Source of the DNA: Trichostrongylus colubriformis
Lineage: Eukaryota > Nematoda > Chromadorea > Rhabditida > Trichostrongylidae
Assembly: GCA_963978905.1 (NCBI GenBank)
Contig: OZ022258.1
Span: forward strand, 37,199,282-37,263,281
DNA length: 64,000 nt
Direction: 5' to 3'
Shown: in pieces, positions 47,647-60,463 of the stretch
How the letters are laid out: the number at the start of each line of letters is the position of its first letter
Position numbering within the stretch: position 1 is the stretch's first letter
The notes under the pieces: model-generated
Database searches by the model: none
What the model was told of the DNA's origin: nothing
What the model saw: the letters and a program-made list of their open reading frames with translations, nothing else
Position numbers and translations under genes: made by a program

Positions 47647-48500
47647 CTCCTGGCTTGATGCGCTCACTCTCGTGTGGAGATCGAGCTCACAGAGAAGCAT
47701 CTCGAAAAGAAAAAAATTCGCCACTAAAATTGTCTCCGCCATTTCATTTATCGTTTCCGGCTTTTCTGTGTGTTGTCTCACCTTCACCCTCTTCTCAATA
47801 CTTTCTTTCTGGGTTCTCATCTCGGTCAAGAACGAAGAATTGAACTGAAATAACGATGAAGTGAATGGAACGAGGACAATGCTGTAAATTGCCCCATTTA
47901 GAACAAATTGAAACAAACAATAAACAAACTGAAATAGAAATTTGAACCATCGATGAAGTGGTTGCTGATTCTGTCTGTGAAATATGTACTCGCATGGCGA
48001 CATACAAAATTTTCCCTAGTTCGTTGACTTTCACTGATTGGTGGCCTCTTCGTTACACAGCAAGTTTTATGTGCAATGCTGACTAACTTCCAAATTTCAC
48101 ACTCTGTGATGTTGGAAGGTGTTCAATCCATAAGGACTTTCAAGAACCGTGATAACGTAATATCGAATTCGTTTTTCAGTGCCGGTGAGATTAGAATAAG
48201 TTCCTCAAGTGGGTAGGTAGCAGTTTTTGTTAACTGAAAACATTGAACCAAATTCTCGGCTCTCGTCGTCCTATCTACTTCAATTCTAGTCTCATACACT
48301 TGAGCTGCATACCTCAGAAGCCCAATAACTTCAGGAATGAAGGTGACTCTCGGCAAAATTCTCGCTAACCTGATCAAACAGTTTGAAATTTTGAGCGGAT
48401 TTTGAGCTTCACATTTTCGTGTAGCTGTTATAAATGTGAGGTAGAACCAAAATGATGTAACCAGTAGTGTGGCCCTCAATCGCGAGGTCCGAGGATCAAA
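47647..48500 (-). CDS. Unrecognised gene, at least one well-bounded exon
   Basis: The exon 47647-47844 on - starts after TTATTTCAG and ends at GAG before GTAAGT. It is phase 0 and 66 codons, mostly helical (FLTEMRTQKESIEKRVKVRQ, later ETILVANFFLFEMLLCEL). Upstream on -, about 48130-48420 stays open and reads as helical protein (NCLIRLARILPRVTFIPEVI, then AAQVYETRIEVDRTTRAENL), with a possible internal acceptor TGTTTTCAG at about 48240. These probably belong to one helical protein. No domain is recognised, and further exons were not traced. Confidence 0.4.
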
Positions 48501-48700
48501 TGGCACGATCAATGGCTACACAGGCCAAACAACCTCCGCTTTTTCGCGTGCAATTGAAATGGTGCCACATTTCACTTGGTCGGGGAAGGGCTACTTTCGT
48601 ATCAGTTGACCTCGAAAGCCAGTGCGTGGTCCAAATCGCATTCATACACCCTTGAGATTCTAAATGGAAGTAGAATGCATGGCGTCTCGAACAAGAGATC
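48445..48700 (+). mobile_element. Diverged SINE relic
   Basis: A box-B-like GAGGATCAAATGGCACGA and a later block ending GAATGCATGGCGTCTCGAAC resemble the SINE family, but the head is poorly preserved. Confidence 0.35.
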
Positions 48701-50274
48701 GATAAATGCTCAATACCTTGCCCTCCACCTTTTTATCAAATGAAACAAAAGTTCGGTACATTGCAGCACACAGCGTGGATGTAACACACGCACATGATCG
48801 CTGTAGCTAGAAGAAGTCTGACGTAGCTGTTTACATAGCACATTTTGTTTTACCTCTGTTTACATAACATATCAAAAGTTGAAAGCATCTGGTAAACGAA
48901 AGAAATTATTTGTGGCAGGTCGTTTGTTCGTCTACTTTTGCCGTTACTGTGTGCGTTGAGGTGGGAGTTATGTGAGAAACTTCAGAAACACCAAAAGGAC
49001 GTACCACAACGTCACATTTCACAGTCCGATTAACCGTTTTTCAGTGCCCACACTCACCGCCACAGCTACTAGTTCCACTGCAGCTGGCGGCATTCCAGAA
49101 ATATTTCGCGTTCTTTTTCAACAACTACTGTAGGCTGCCGTGCAGTACTTCTGAAGCTGCCAGACGATGGTCCCTGAGTTAGCTCAACTGGACGATGTCC
49201 CCCCTACGCTTCGTTGCCAATTCGTTTTCGCCATTCTTTCATCTTTACTCCGGCTGGCGGATCGTGTCTACCCTCTCTACACGTGAAGCGTGTTATCGTG
49301 AGTCTGTTCGGCGACGAATTCCTTCATCGTCGTCCCACTCCACTCCCTCCAATCATCGATCGATCGCAAACCGTCCCTGATCGTCTTGTTCGCATTCCAG
49401 CACCATTCGCCGATATTTTAATATCGTCACACACACAGACAGAGAGAGAAAGAGACAGAGAGGTTCAGTACACCTCCTCCTCGATCTCCTCTACTCCCTC
49501 ATTCATTACTTACTCTGCTCTTATTATTTTAACCGTTCAATTGCATGCATTGAATGCGCTCGTGTAGGTCCAACTACTGTTTGCTAACTAATCGCTCACC
49601 AATAAAAAAATGTGTGGGCGTACGAGCTCCCTGCATCGTGTGGAATTCTCTGTGGAAATGTCTTTTCCTACCGTAATCATTCATCTCGGTAAATTTCGGT
49701 GCATACAGTTCTTGTGGCCCCGTACTTGTCAAAAAAAATTAAGTGCGTTTTTCTTCAAAGCGATTTGTTATCTTAATTATTTTGAAACGCGATCTGGTAT
49801 ACTGATATTTGTGATTCATGATGGCGTCATTTGAGCCCTCCCTGATACTCAACTCAATTCCGAGGCCACGAGGGAAAGGGAGTGGTACAGAATAGGAGTA
49901 TAGATGTTATATAATGTGAGATATTAGAATTCGCAGCAGAGGTTGATAACGTGCCAAAATCATGATGAGCCGCGCGTGTTTTGCATTCCTCAAGCGCGGC
50001 ACCGACAGCACCCGCCGGCGAGCACTATTCCCCGCTCCTCGTTGACCGCCGTTCATTCGCGTGTTCGCTCACTACACTACTATCCACTTCTTCGAGTCTT
50101 CCTCTGTGCTTGTCTCTCCTCTTCTCGTTCCTCCCCAATAAGTTCCTGTGAGCGGTCACACTCAATGCTGACACGTGATGTACGCGTTTTCTTGTTCCCC
50201 CGCTTTCCATTGACAAGTGCACAATGTTGTGTGACTCATTGTGAGAAGGTGTTAGACTGGCTTAGGCGATCAGC
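48701..50274. other. No gene recognised; CA/GA simple repeat
   Basis: The only clear structure is a simple-sequence stretch at 49430-49462 (ACACAC, then GAGA-rich). Pyrimidine-rich tracts and short frames are present without exon signals. Confidence 0.3.
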
Positions 50275-50577
50275 TTAAGCCTCGTTGTTGAGCCTAAGCA
50301 AGCGGACCTTGGTGTGGGATTGTAGGTCAGCTTTTCGCTGCGCTGCGAGCTGATGAGACGCGCTGGTCACCGGCTGCAGCTGGATCGTTGCGGTAGGCCG
50401 GAAGTCGCGCACGGTTCGAATGGGGTGGTCTCCGTCATGTGTGTTTTTCTTTGAACTAACCCGAAAACTGTTCACTACTCCCACTGAACCTCCACTCGAA
50501 CTTTCTAACTGGTCTTTCTGCATTCTTCTTGCGTATGCCCTTGAGAATTGTGCAAAAGCATCTCTAATTTCTTCAAT
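50275..50577 (-). CDS. Probable terminal exon of an unrecognised gene
   Basis: A frame open from about 50577 to the stop at 50275 reads as ordinary protein: a charged helix (IEEIRDAFAQFSRAYARRMQ), a Ser/Gly-rich stretch, then DHPIRTVRDFRPTATIQLQP and a basic end (KVRLLRLNNEA). Composition and continuity suggest a real C-terminus, but I could not identify upstream exons or a family. The frame at 50932-51249 on - could be a further exon of the same gene. Confidence 0.35.
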   Translation of the reverse strand: MEEIRDAFAQFSRAYARRMQKDQLESSSGGSVGVVNSFRVSSKKNTHDGDHPIRTVRDFRPTATIQLQPVTSASHQLAAQRKADLQSHTKVRLLRLNNEA

Positions 50578-51269
50578 TTGTACAGAATCTCATTCTATCT
50601 CCTCTTATTGTTTGAAGCTGCTTCCGCTGGTGTTCCCATATGTCTTTCGGGTTACTCCATCATGTGTGTCACTCCATGACTAAAGCCTCTCCAACTCAGC
50701 TTTAGGGTTTGTGTATCTGTGAGGTGCGCCTCACTTATCCCAGGGCAGCCTTTTCTTCCTAGTACATATAAGATGGTCAGGCATTCACTGAGGTATCGAG
50801 AATCAAAATACAGTGGTGCCTTATTATGGGCTGGAGGGAGCATTACCTCTTTCTGGTGCTGTAGCCTCTAATACAGAGGAAGTGGAAGGCAGGGAATCGA
50901 TAACGCTTCAAAGGACGAATGACGCCGTAAGCTAAAGCATAGTTCCGGGAACTGGTACAATTGGTACAATCTTGCACTTGATTGACGTGATTACGTCAAC
51001 TTTGTAAACATTTTTCAGTGACATGTTGTAGGTATGGGGGTTGTTAACAATGGAACGAAGGGAACGGGTCCATGGAAGAAGTACAAAATCTACCGCCTTT
51101 TCCGCTGCCGAAGTGAAAGTACATAATTGGTTGTTCCTCATCGTCCCATCAACTTCATATGTAGATGCTTCAGAGTGCTTGTGTCGACCCTCTAGTTTGA
51201 ATGGCTCCCAGACCGTTTTTACCACTGCTGGGGCATTTCTCCCAAGCAATGCGAAGCAGTACCTATAGG

Positions 51270-53320
51270 GCGCACAAAATGAGTGCTGAGTGCACGTGAA
51301 TCCTCACATTTCCACCGCGAATTGCTGTGGTGTGAAGTGCCCTCGGGCAAATCAGTTGTTTTCTTTGGGGGGCTTGATTGTCTACTGTTTTTTGGGACAT
51401 ATCGGACAGATATTTTTCTGATACTCTGCCTTTTTTTCATCAACACGGTCCATATAAATTGCAGATAGGATTAAGGTTTGCCAATTTTCACAGGTGTTTC
51501 CAAAAAAAAAAATTCGAAGAAAGAAATTTGTCACTTTGGTAGAAAAATGATAGTTTATGCCGGCTTGACAGTAAGACGATGGCGCGGCTCGTCATGCGCT
51601 TGGAATGTGCTTCATACGGAATCATCACGCTCCGTCACCACCAGCCAGCCATCGCCGCCGCCGCATCGCTGTAACGGCGTCGTCGGCGCTGGTTCCTTTC
51701 TACGTGTCAGCATCGTCGCCAGCGATCCCTCGTCGACCTCGATTGTCCCATGGAGGTGGCTACTTGAGGCCAGTGATCAGATTACTTCTTCTGGTCACTT
51801 CAGAGTTGTAGGATGAAGAGTATGCACCCTTACTAAACTGCGTCAGAGCGCCATAGCACTTTATGACTTGATGACCTTTCACGTCTAAAGGACACTTCCT
51901 TTCTACGTCCTTGGTGTGCAGCATGACTAAGGTCGATCGTAAGGAACAAGTTGCCAGCCAAAGAAGGTGAAAGACTAGTACCTGCCCAGGTGAGTGGGGA
52001 TATGAGCAGGTCGGGGGTCGCATATTTGCTCTTGTGCCCTGTGCAATCCCTAAATATATGCGCGACAATGAGTTTGGTCTCTGTCAATTAGTCAACCTCC
52101 ACTCAGCTGTGACTGTCTCCATTTATTCTACAGAGGCTAGTCTCGAACTTATGAAGAGGACTTGTCAGTTACACCTTCCTCGTGAGAAAGAGAACTGCTT
52201 CTGCCCTTACTTGTCATATCTTCTGGAACTTCCCTTCCTTTTACTCCTGATGAGGTGTTTCTTTGTAGCCTTCTGCCGGTCGGGCAACTGATCGAATGCT
52301 AACTGATCTAATCCCCAAGTGGGTTCGAGAGAGAGGCATGAGGTTAATAGAGGCAGTAGCGCGCCTGCTGCGAGCCTTTCAACAAACACTCTCCGCTCTC
52401 TTATCTCGCGTTCACGACGATTAGATGAAAACAGCAAAGTAGCGCCGATATAGTCGCTTGGCGAAAGAATTCTTGTCTTCTGTATTTGAACAGACAAAAT
52501 TTAGGTAGAGGTTCGAAAGCGAGCACATTTCAGAAGGTCGGGAAGGCTCTGAGCGGAAGTTAGGCAGAAGTGAGCTATCGGTGTCGGATAAAATCATAGA
52601 AGCCCTGATGTCTCGCTTCTCAGCTTGAGGTCAAGCTAAACTGGTTTCAGAAAGTTCCATTGATATATCATGAGCTTTTTTACGTGGACTGATATTTCAT
52701 ATGCAAATAGTTCCAAGGTGATAGGGATGGGAAGCTCTCCCACACTGTTCCAGGTAGGTCAGCACCTTCTTGAACTAGAACAGCTGTTCTTCTATGCATC
52801 AGCAACATATAAACCTCATTTTCAGTTTTAACTGAGCCCAATCCATCTGGCATCTGAGGAATTTATCTTCGAATTTTTTTATGATTCCGCGAGGAATCCC
52901 ACGTACTCATTTTTTCGAAGCGTTCAATGCTGATAATCCATTGCGTGTGAAGATTGCATGGATTTCTTGTCTCGTTTCACGTATCTCACAGAAAAGCATT
53001 CATTCATCCACTGATCATTCATACATTTCTTCCTGATGCTTTCCACTTGGCTTGTCACCATCATCATTCAAGGTTATATGTACTGAAGAACCTGTCCGTG
53101 CCAATACAAAACGACCCTCCTCCCTCCCTCCCCCCTCCCCCTCCTCCTCCCCCCTTCATTATGGCAGGGTTATGAAGATAGGTCGCTTCGAGGGTTCCTT
53201 ATAACATGCATTTCACACGGCAACCCCTCATCTAAAACGACCATCATGCATGGTGTAGGAGAAGGGGTTGTGAGAAGTGATCGAAAATTTACTGCAAAAC
53301 CAAAAATAAATTGGGCCTTC
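51270..53320. other. No gene recognised
   Basis: Short frames only. The segment 53119-53156 is a C/T-rich low-complexity tract. Confidence 0.3.
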
Positions 53321-53323
53321 ATA

Positions 53324-53443
53324 GTGCTGCTGATGTGCGTCCCAAGCCGGCGCGTCCCCGAGGGTGCTGCTGATGTGCGTCCCAAGCCGGCGCGTCCCCG
53401 AGGGTGCTGCTGATGTGCGTCCCAAGCCGGCGCGTCCCCGAGG
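53324..53443 (+). repeat. Three perfect 40-bp tandem repeats
   Basis: The unit begins GTGCTGCTGATGTGCGTCCC and ends CCGGCGCGTCCCCGAGG. Three copies start at 53324, 53364 and 53404 without differences. It opens a GC-rich island that ends near 53620. Confidence 0.92.
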
Positions 53444-54000
53444 AGCCGAAATTTTGCCTCTGGGAGCAGCAGCCCATTGTGTCCCAGAGGAGCCGTTCGG
53501 CCCCGCGGATGCGGGCCGAACGCGCGTCCCCTTCGCACCCTTGGGCGCGGTAAACGCGGTGAGGGTTGTGCGCGTGCGTGTGCGTGTGCTTGCCACACGC
53601 CCCGCCCGCGACAACTCGTCCATTTCGGACGAGTTGTCCAGAAGAGAATGTGTGTGTGTGTGTGTGAAAAAAATCAAAAAATCAAAAAAATCCGTCAAAA
53701 TTCGTAAAAAATCTTTAAAAATTCGTAAAAAATCTCAAAAATTTAAAAAATTAACCCCGCCCGCGACAACTCGTCCAATTCGAGACAACTCGTCCACAAA
53801 TGTGTGTGTATGTGTGTATGTGTGTGTGAAAGTGAAAAAAAGCATCAAAAACCAGAAACTTTGCTGATTTTCGGTGGAAACAGTTATGCGTTTTGGTTTA
53901 GTTACCCAAGTTTGAGGTACCCGGCTGTCACGGCGTTTGCCTCCGGAAACGCGGCCGTCACGCCGCGTTGACGCGGCGTGGCGGGCAAGTTAGGGGCCAC
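53444..54000. repeat. GC-rich island, hairpin and simple repeats
   Basis: After the tandem repeat the sequence stays GC-rich to about 53610. A perfect 12-bp hairpin follows (GACAACTCGTCC / GGACGAGTTGTC, 53610-53638). Two (TG)n tracts (53649-53666 and about 53800-53830), an A/T-rich AAAATTCGTAAAAA repeat, and another copy of ACAACTCGTCC complete it. At 53930-53990 are short GC palindromes (CGCCGCGTTGACGCGGCG). No gene is evident. Confidence 0.6.
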
Positions 54001-54397
54001 ATCGATAGAGGGTATCTAAGGCTATGTCACAGTACAGAATGTAGGGAGGGAGGAATGCGTGGGAGGGTAGTTATGCTATAGGGGCGCGAAACTTTGGAGG
54101 CTTATAACTCGCGAATGCGGATACGGTACTGAACGCGGATACGTTTCCCTTCCCCCTCTCACCCGGTCTGAGAGCTCACGTCGCTACTGCTCCAGCTTCC
54201 TCAGTTCGATGAGGATTCTCGAAATTTCTCCTATTAAAGTTTGTCCGTGGCCGAAATCCACGCACACCTGTTGCCAGCTGTGGTCCTTCATTGTTCATTG
54301 ATCATTTTTACAGATTTTTCCTGTCACTGAAGTCGTTGGTATGTAAAAAAGTGCTTTTAAAAGTTATTCGATTATTCACTAGAAGTACAGAAATGAG

Positions 54398-54668
54398 GTT
54401 TTGGCGCAAAGCCATCCCATCTTGGGATGCGCCACGCATACTAGTTCAGTTCAGAATCGTGGTGGTAGGAAGGCGGTTTGGACTATATAGTAATGACTTG
54501 TGGGGCCAGCCGATGTACAAGTCAGCGTTTTTATTCTTCCGGAAGAGTCTGGTACCAATTCACCGATCCCTAAGGGATAGAAAATTTGGTTGGCCGGGTG
54601 GGCGTTGATGCGGGATTTGATCCCTGCACCATGAAAATGTTAGTGCGCGCCACCTACACCACATCTCG
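54398..54668 (-). mobile_element. tRNA-derived SINE, complete-looking
   Basis: The reverse complement shows the SINE head (TGTAGGTGGCGCGCACTA), box B-like GGGATCAAATCCCGC and the family body. Similarity to the 41-kb copy runs over its full length. Confidence 0.7.
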
Positions 54669-54669
54669 T

Positions 54670-56800
54670 AATTACTACTTAATGCGAAGTGTGGTTCTCG
54701 TTTGACGATCATTTCTAGGAACCTTATCCAAAGCTATAGCTATCAGGAAAAAGCCCGTTAAAGATTCTGAATCACTAAAAATTTTCTGCCACGATACGAA
54801 CTCCCCCCCCCTCCCCCTTAAACGGATCAATCCATACTCGACCCTGGGTAGAGTAGGGCCTCCTTTCATGATAATACTGGAGCGCTTACGCCATGCGAGA
54901 GCAGCAGAACGGATGTGAAAAAGCGGAAGTGCAAATGTACGAACGTTTCTTTTGATGCGAAGCAACCGTCAGGTCTGACTCATTGTTGGTTCTCTTGAAC
55001 TGGCAATTCTCGGGATTCTTGAACCTACTCGGACCATGCTATGCGTTTCTCTCGCCAGTATCGCCCTTGAACTCCCACGCATGAGGACTCCGTTCTCCCT
55101 GTGGGATATCCCATGCACAACCGTATCGCCCGCTGACTACTAGTGGCGATGACCGTATGTTGCGAAGATGTCCACGGCGGGCGGAGGTTAAAAAAGTGTC
55201 GATGGGAGCGATCAGCGGCCGGCCGATGTCGGTGTCCTTGGCGCGATTTGCACGCAATGCCATGGATATGACGGCGGATCAAAACAGCACAGTGCCGCAA
55301 ACGCGAAATACTCCGTTTACGACCACGCTGCGCATCAACGCCACAGTCATTCCCCTCATCACCATGTTCTAAGGAACTGCTCGTTGGCCGCACTCAGTGT
55401 AGTGATAATGTACGGGGCCCTTTTAGGCGGGAGCATCGCTACGTTGCAGCTTGCGTCCCGACCGTCTATACGAGATCTGCCTCTTCTTCTTCTTCTCGAT
55501 CGTCATCGGTGCATTCCTTCCCTTGCCTCTGGTATCATTTCACATTTCGCATTCTGCTGCTGTGTTTCCTTGCCCCGATTCGCTTTCCGTTGGTTTCTGC
55601 CTCTTCGTATTCTCACACTTCCAGTCTATTCCACCCGGTTTCTCTATCTCTCACACCGATGTGCTGCTATGCGTGAATCCACCACGCTTCTCTCGGCCTT
55701 TGAAGCTATCACGAAGCTGATTGTGGGAAGTACCGACATATCCAACAATAGATTGGCCCACCCGGGGGCCAGCTGCTGGGTAAATCCGGCGCTCTCCATC
55801 TTGAGAGCCAAACGTGTTGTGTATCAACAACTAGGACTGATGTTGAGATTTTTTATACGGTAGCTCCGATGAAGTGGCAAGTGAATTCGCTCACACTTAT
55901 GTGGGCAGTGAACCATATCCTGGATCTTTTCCTGCCTGGGCGGAGAAAGCCATTGGGGCTCAGTGAATTGATAGGTTTAAGACACTATTTTCTACAACGA
56001 TCAACTCCCGCAAGTTGTTGTATATGCCAAATCTTATTCAAATACGAGTTGATTTTTGGTTGAATGTAGGTTTCGTGGGCATATCCCGGAACGGAGTTGA
56101 TCAATTCCAAATGTTTCATCCTTCACCTTTTGTGGAAATTCCGAGCACCATCCTGTAACTTTCCAGTTGAACTTCTTTCCTCCCATCATAGGTCTTTTTT
56201 CGATTTTTTTGGAACTCTTTCGGCAGTTTCTCTGCGTGTCCATATGAATGAATTGTGTGAGAAGGGCGCGAAGAATGAGAAGGACACCTTTCAGGTGCTC
56301 AGTTGCGGCTGCCACTATGGCTATGGGTGAACGGGATCGTGTGCGGGCATAAATGGGATTTTTCTTCGATCGCTCGATTCTCCTAACTTTACAGTTATCC
56401 TATTTCCTCTATTGCCTATTCAGTGAGCGTCCATCATTAATGCAAACAGACATATTGATCGAATAATTAGATAAGGTTAGATAACAGGTCTTCCGATATG
56501 AGTCTGAGTCATAGGGTCGAACGCACAAAAAAATGGTCACCTCATTGTAATCCTTTTGCATTTTCTTGGGAATAGTTTTTTATAGACGACTTTCCCACAA
56601 ATCCCTTTCCAAGAGGCCTACAGCACCTATGAGCCTCCTCTTGAAGTGAGAATTCCGCAAATTCCACGGTCAAAAGTTCGGGCGTATCCTCGTTCATTGA
56701 GGATCATGATTGTTGATCAGAGAAATTCAAGAGCCCGCGCATATTTGCCGAAATCCTTGTCGGCTTGAGTCATCTTGGAAGACACTGTTCAGAAAAATTG
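54670..56800. other. No gene firmly recognised
   Basis: A frame at 55157-55372 on + and one at 55025-55393 on - overlap in a region of coding-like composition, but neither has a recognised domain or clear splice sites. Pyrimidine-rich sequence follows at 55480-55640. Confidence 0.3.
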
Positions 56801-56815
56801 TAGTGCAAGAGCTTG

Positions 56816-56829
56816 CCCCCCCCCCCCCC
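56816..56829. repeat. Poly-C tract of 14
   Basis: Preceded by GAGCTTG, exactly as the tract at 58629-58642. Both follow the same 7 bases, so the two sites may be related. Confidence 0.9.
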
Positions 56830-56888
56830 ACCCTGGTGTCTTGACAAGAACATCCGCACCAGGTTTGCATTTGAGACCGCGGCGATAC

Positions 56889-58694
56889 CTAGACCTTGAA
56901 GGGAGCGTCCCTTGCTCTGCGCCACTTCTGCCACTGTAGGATGTAACGCAAGAAGGATTGTGCATACCATTTTCCACCAGGAGAACTGTGGCTTTGCAGC
57001 CTCTTCGAGTCGATTTGGGTCGATATCTCTTCAATTCTGCTGTTCTGTCTTTCCCACAATTCTAGATCAATACTCATTTTTATCGTGAGAGTATCGTTTC
57101 GATTTTATGATGTGCAGTACATTGCTCAAATTCATCTTCCTTATGTTTCCGACTCAGTATTGACTCGTTGATGCATTCTAAAACAGGATTTTGTTGAGAA
57201 AGGGCATCTGATCGTCACTTCCGTCGTTGTTTCAAAAGCACTTTCAGGGCTATTACACGAATAATCTTCATATGAACCCCGTCTGTATCGATTTGAAGTT
57301 CCTTTCCGTGGAGGAGAGAGGGGCATAATAAGATCGATTAAGAACAAAGGCAGCTGCTACGGTACGAACTGTCCGGGGTTTTCCTTACTGTGTTGCCAGA
57401 TTGCGGGGGAATGGGGAGAAAGGGCAGATTCCAACCACGAGCGATGTTTGCTCTTGTGACGGAGGCATTCCGCTGATCATGGGGAATACAGATGAGCGGA
57501 GAATCACATTACCATTACCGGGGGGGGGCCTACTTGTGAAATGCGACCACTTTCAATGGACCCAGTGGGGCGCCATAGCTTTCAGGGTAGAATTTTAAGA
57601 GGTGCTCCATTATGGGCACCTCTTAGAGGTCAGCTGACAGTTGATGGGTGTCCTTCTCCGCGTCAAATGTGATGCGGCTTCCGGATGGATCTTCGAGCTC
57701 CGTCAACTAGCCGTTGTCAACAGGAAAAAATGTTTTCGGAGAGAGAGACATACAGTACGAGCGCGATGGTTATTCCGCTGTGTTCGTGCTGTAATATTAT
57801 TACAATGTCAGATAGGGGGGATAGTTCGCGCCATTTCACGGCGTCACCGTCCTTTTCGTCGTCGTCGTGCTGATCATCGCCATGATCATCACAGTTTTTC
57901 TCTCCATTCTTTCCATTCATCCCTTCACTTGCTTCCACTGCTACCCACTGGTCATTATTTTGCCCTCATCCTTTATCACATATTTTTTTGTCTTTTCTTC
58001 AATTAAGGCTATCCGTTGCCGCCATCCTATTGCCAATTCCCTCGCCGAAATATTCTCTTTGTGATATCAAATTTCTCGAAATATCTCTCCGCAGTCGCCC
58101 TTCGACGTCAGCATAGCTAGCTTCTGGTTCCTTCTTGATAGATAAAGATTTTCATCTGATTTCGGTAAAATCAAAGCACTTCTCAAAAAGGAACCGAACA
58201 GAGTCAGTCAATTGAGTCAGAAAACTCAACTTTCCCTCTCACTGGACGAGCCGCGACTTGACTCGCGACAAGACCCAACTCAGGGAATATCTATCCCCCA
58301 AGTTGAGTCTTCTCACAATGTTATCTGTCAGAATTAGAGAATGTTGCTCGGCTTCAGAGTCTCGTAAGATACTTTTCAGGATTTATACAAGAACTAGGAA
58401 AAACATGAAAAAAATGTAAAAAAAAGTGAAAGTGTTGAGCAAAGTGAAAATGTGAAAACGAAAAGCTGAAATTAGTCACTTCGAAGGTTGCTGGATCGCT
58501 TGCTTCGGTGGGCGCTGTAGAATTCTTGTTGTATGTATTTTGAAGGGTCTGAGCTTGAACGGAATTGTTGTAAATGCATCACATAAGTTTTTGAGGTCCC
58601 CGTACATTCGCTCAGATTTTGGAGCTTGCCCCCCCCCCCCCCAAACAGTGGGACGGAGAGCGACATCAATTGTCACTTCACCAATTCCGTCCAA
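56889..58694 (-). other. Exon-like frames of an unrecognised gene
   Basis: On - three stretches read as coding: 58472-58694 (ending PPKQAIQQPSK in one frame and SKRSSNLRSD in another), 57141-57347 (PLSPPRKGTSNRYRRGSYED and onward to a stop) and 56970-57077 (MSIDLELWERQNSRIEEIST). I cannot join them confidently or name a family. Confidence 0.25.
58629..58642. repeat. Poly-C tract of 14
   Basis: Second GAGCTTG-preceded poly-C tract. On - it would encode a Gly run directly after a coding-like stretch. Confidence 0.9.
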
Positions 58695-59029
58695 ATGAAA
58701 TCATAGTTGGAATAAATCATCAAATAAGGGTCAAATATGAGGTCAGATGATAGGCGCCACTGTACTTCATTCTAGAGCTCGACTCAATTTCTGTTCCTAT
58801 TTTTCTTTTAATTTCTGTTAAAACAACTCAGGCTCTTTTTGACTGACTACTCAACCTCAGCTCTCCTTTTACTCTATTTTTCCAGAAATCTGTTGATTTG
58901 TTCTTTATGTTGGGGAACACGTTTCGAAGTGACGGCTATTGTGCGCTGGTTATTTTACTTTGCTTCAAAGTCGTTACATTTAAGCCTGTGTTGTGTCTTA
59001 TGGAGGCTAGCCAAAATCTAGTCTGTTTG

Positions 59030-60120
59030 ATTTACGAACGCTGGAAAACTCCAATTACAGAGGAGTGATGGAAGGTTGCACTAGTATACCAATAGGTTGC
59101 GATGTTATCGTTGCAAGCCTTTGTGATCTCATTGCTTGTTTTGGTAGTGTGGTATAAGGCAATGTGCAAGCTCGATATCTTCTCCAACTTGTCGTCGGTG
59201 CGAATAAAGATGCAAAACTTGGGCTGATCCACCAATTTTAGGTATACTCCACGTACTTAACTTCTGTTCATTATAGTAGGAAACATCTGAATGTGTTGGA
59301 TGTACCGTTCCATAATATGGGAAACAGCATTTTGTCTTTGCCAACTAGGCTGCTTACGGTGCACATAGCTTACCCATGGGCTAAAAAAATCTAGTTGGCT
59401 TGCGTGGAATATATCCGACTCCGATCCCAGGACCCATCGTCTTTAAGCGGTGCCCCCTGTCACTGCACAATCCCCGCTTTAGGAGGAGGTTATTGTCCTC
59501 TCTTCTTTGCAAACTCTATGCACTGCACATAAATAAAATGAAGATGAACATGGACGTAACATTGGGCGCCACGTCGGGCCCTACTATCCTACCTTCTGTT
59601 GAGAAATTCTCCCTGGGATTTCGTTTGGTCGGTCTTAGATGGGTATCACTATTGCCCTGAGTGATTTGCGTCCCTCAAGCCCGATGTTGCCAGGGGTTGG
59701 CATCAGCGAAAGGGCAAGAATTTCACATTGTTCGCTTTCCAAGGTCTGTTTTTTTCTGCCACGATCACCCAACAACGTACCTCAGCCAAAAAATGTGACG
59801 ACTACCGTGTCGTGTCGTCAACTGACGTGTCCTCGGTCCTTCGAAACGCTTTTCATCTATCGGAAATGATCATCATGATCACTTAAAAGTCACATGTTGG
59901 TTACCGATCATGTTCGCCATTTTGCCGTTTTGTTATCGATCCCATCGAGATCGGCTGACCTTCATGAAAACCTGATCCGACAACGCTTACTGATAAATTG
60001 TTCTTCTTCGCGATACAATTACACCTTTAATTTTTTATTTATTTAAAGTGAAATCAATTTATTTGTAGAGCTGGAAGCGACCCTACTATCAAGCTGAAGC
60101 TTTAGAGCTGTCACGTACTT
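59030..60120. other. No gene recognised
   Basis: A coding-like frame on - at 59032-59235 (DDKLEKISSLHIALYHTTKT) has no known domain and could be a retroelement remnant. The rest is without signal. Confidence 0.25.
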
Positions 60121-60330
60121 TTTAGGCGCCACGCATTCCAATCCGATTTGAGATCGTAGTGGCATTTGAATGCGATCCGGCCTGTGCAATCTTCTGGAAA
60201 GGCAATGTTTTTATGCCAATGCGTTCAGTACAGGACCGTGAAGTGACACAATGCTAGGTTGTCCCTGCGACATCGGTCCAGGGCTAGATCTCGGTCGGGG
60301 CCAGTGGAGGCGATACCTTCTCTTACTCCT
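60121..60330 (-). mobile_element. Diverged SINE relic
   Basis: GCGCCACGCATTCCAATCCG and GATCCGGCCTGTGCAATC resemble the SINE body at 54.4 kb on the same strand. The tRNA-like head is not visible. Confidence 0.35.
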
Positions 60331-60463
60331 CCACCCCGCTTCGAGTTAACCAGTTTTGAAGAAGGAAACTTAAATAAAAGAAAACTCGCATATTTTCATC
60401 CGACGTGAGCCCTGAGATGTCGTTCCCTGCGTGCGGGTTTTGAAATCTGCAGGAATTATGCAT

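Noticed and set aside
49214..49567. 117-codon + strand frame as a gene.
   Set aside because: It runs through a CA/GA simple repeat, has no domain and no splice or start context.
53324..53443. Tandem repeats as a possible CRISPR array.
   Set aside because: The units are contiguous with no spacers, and the genome is eukaryotic.
53228..53867. Long overlapping ORFs in the 53-kb GC-rich island.
   Set aside because: They are produced by stop-poor GC-rich tandem repeats and simple sequence; the translations are repetitive and unlike proteins.
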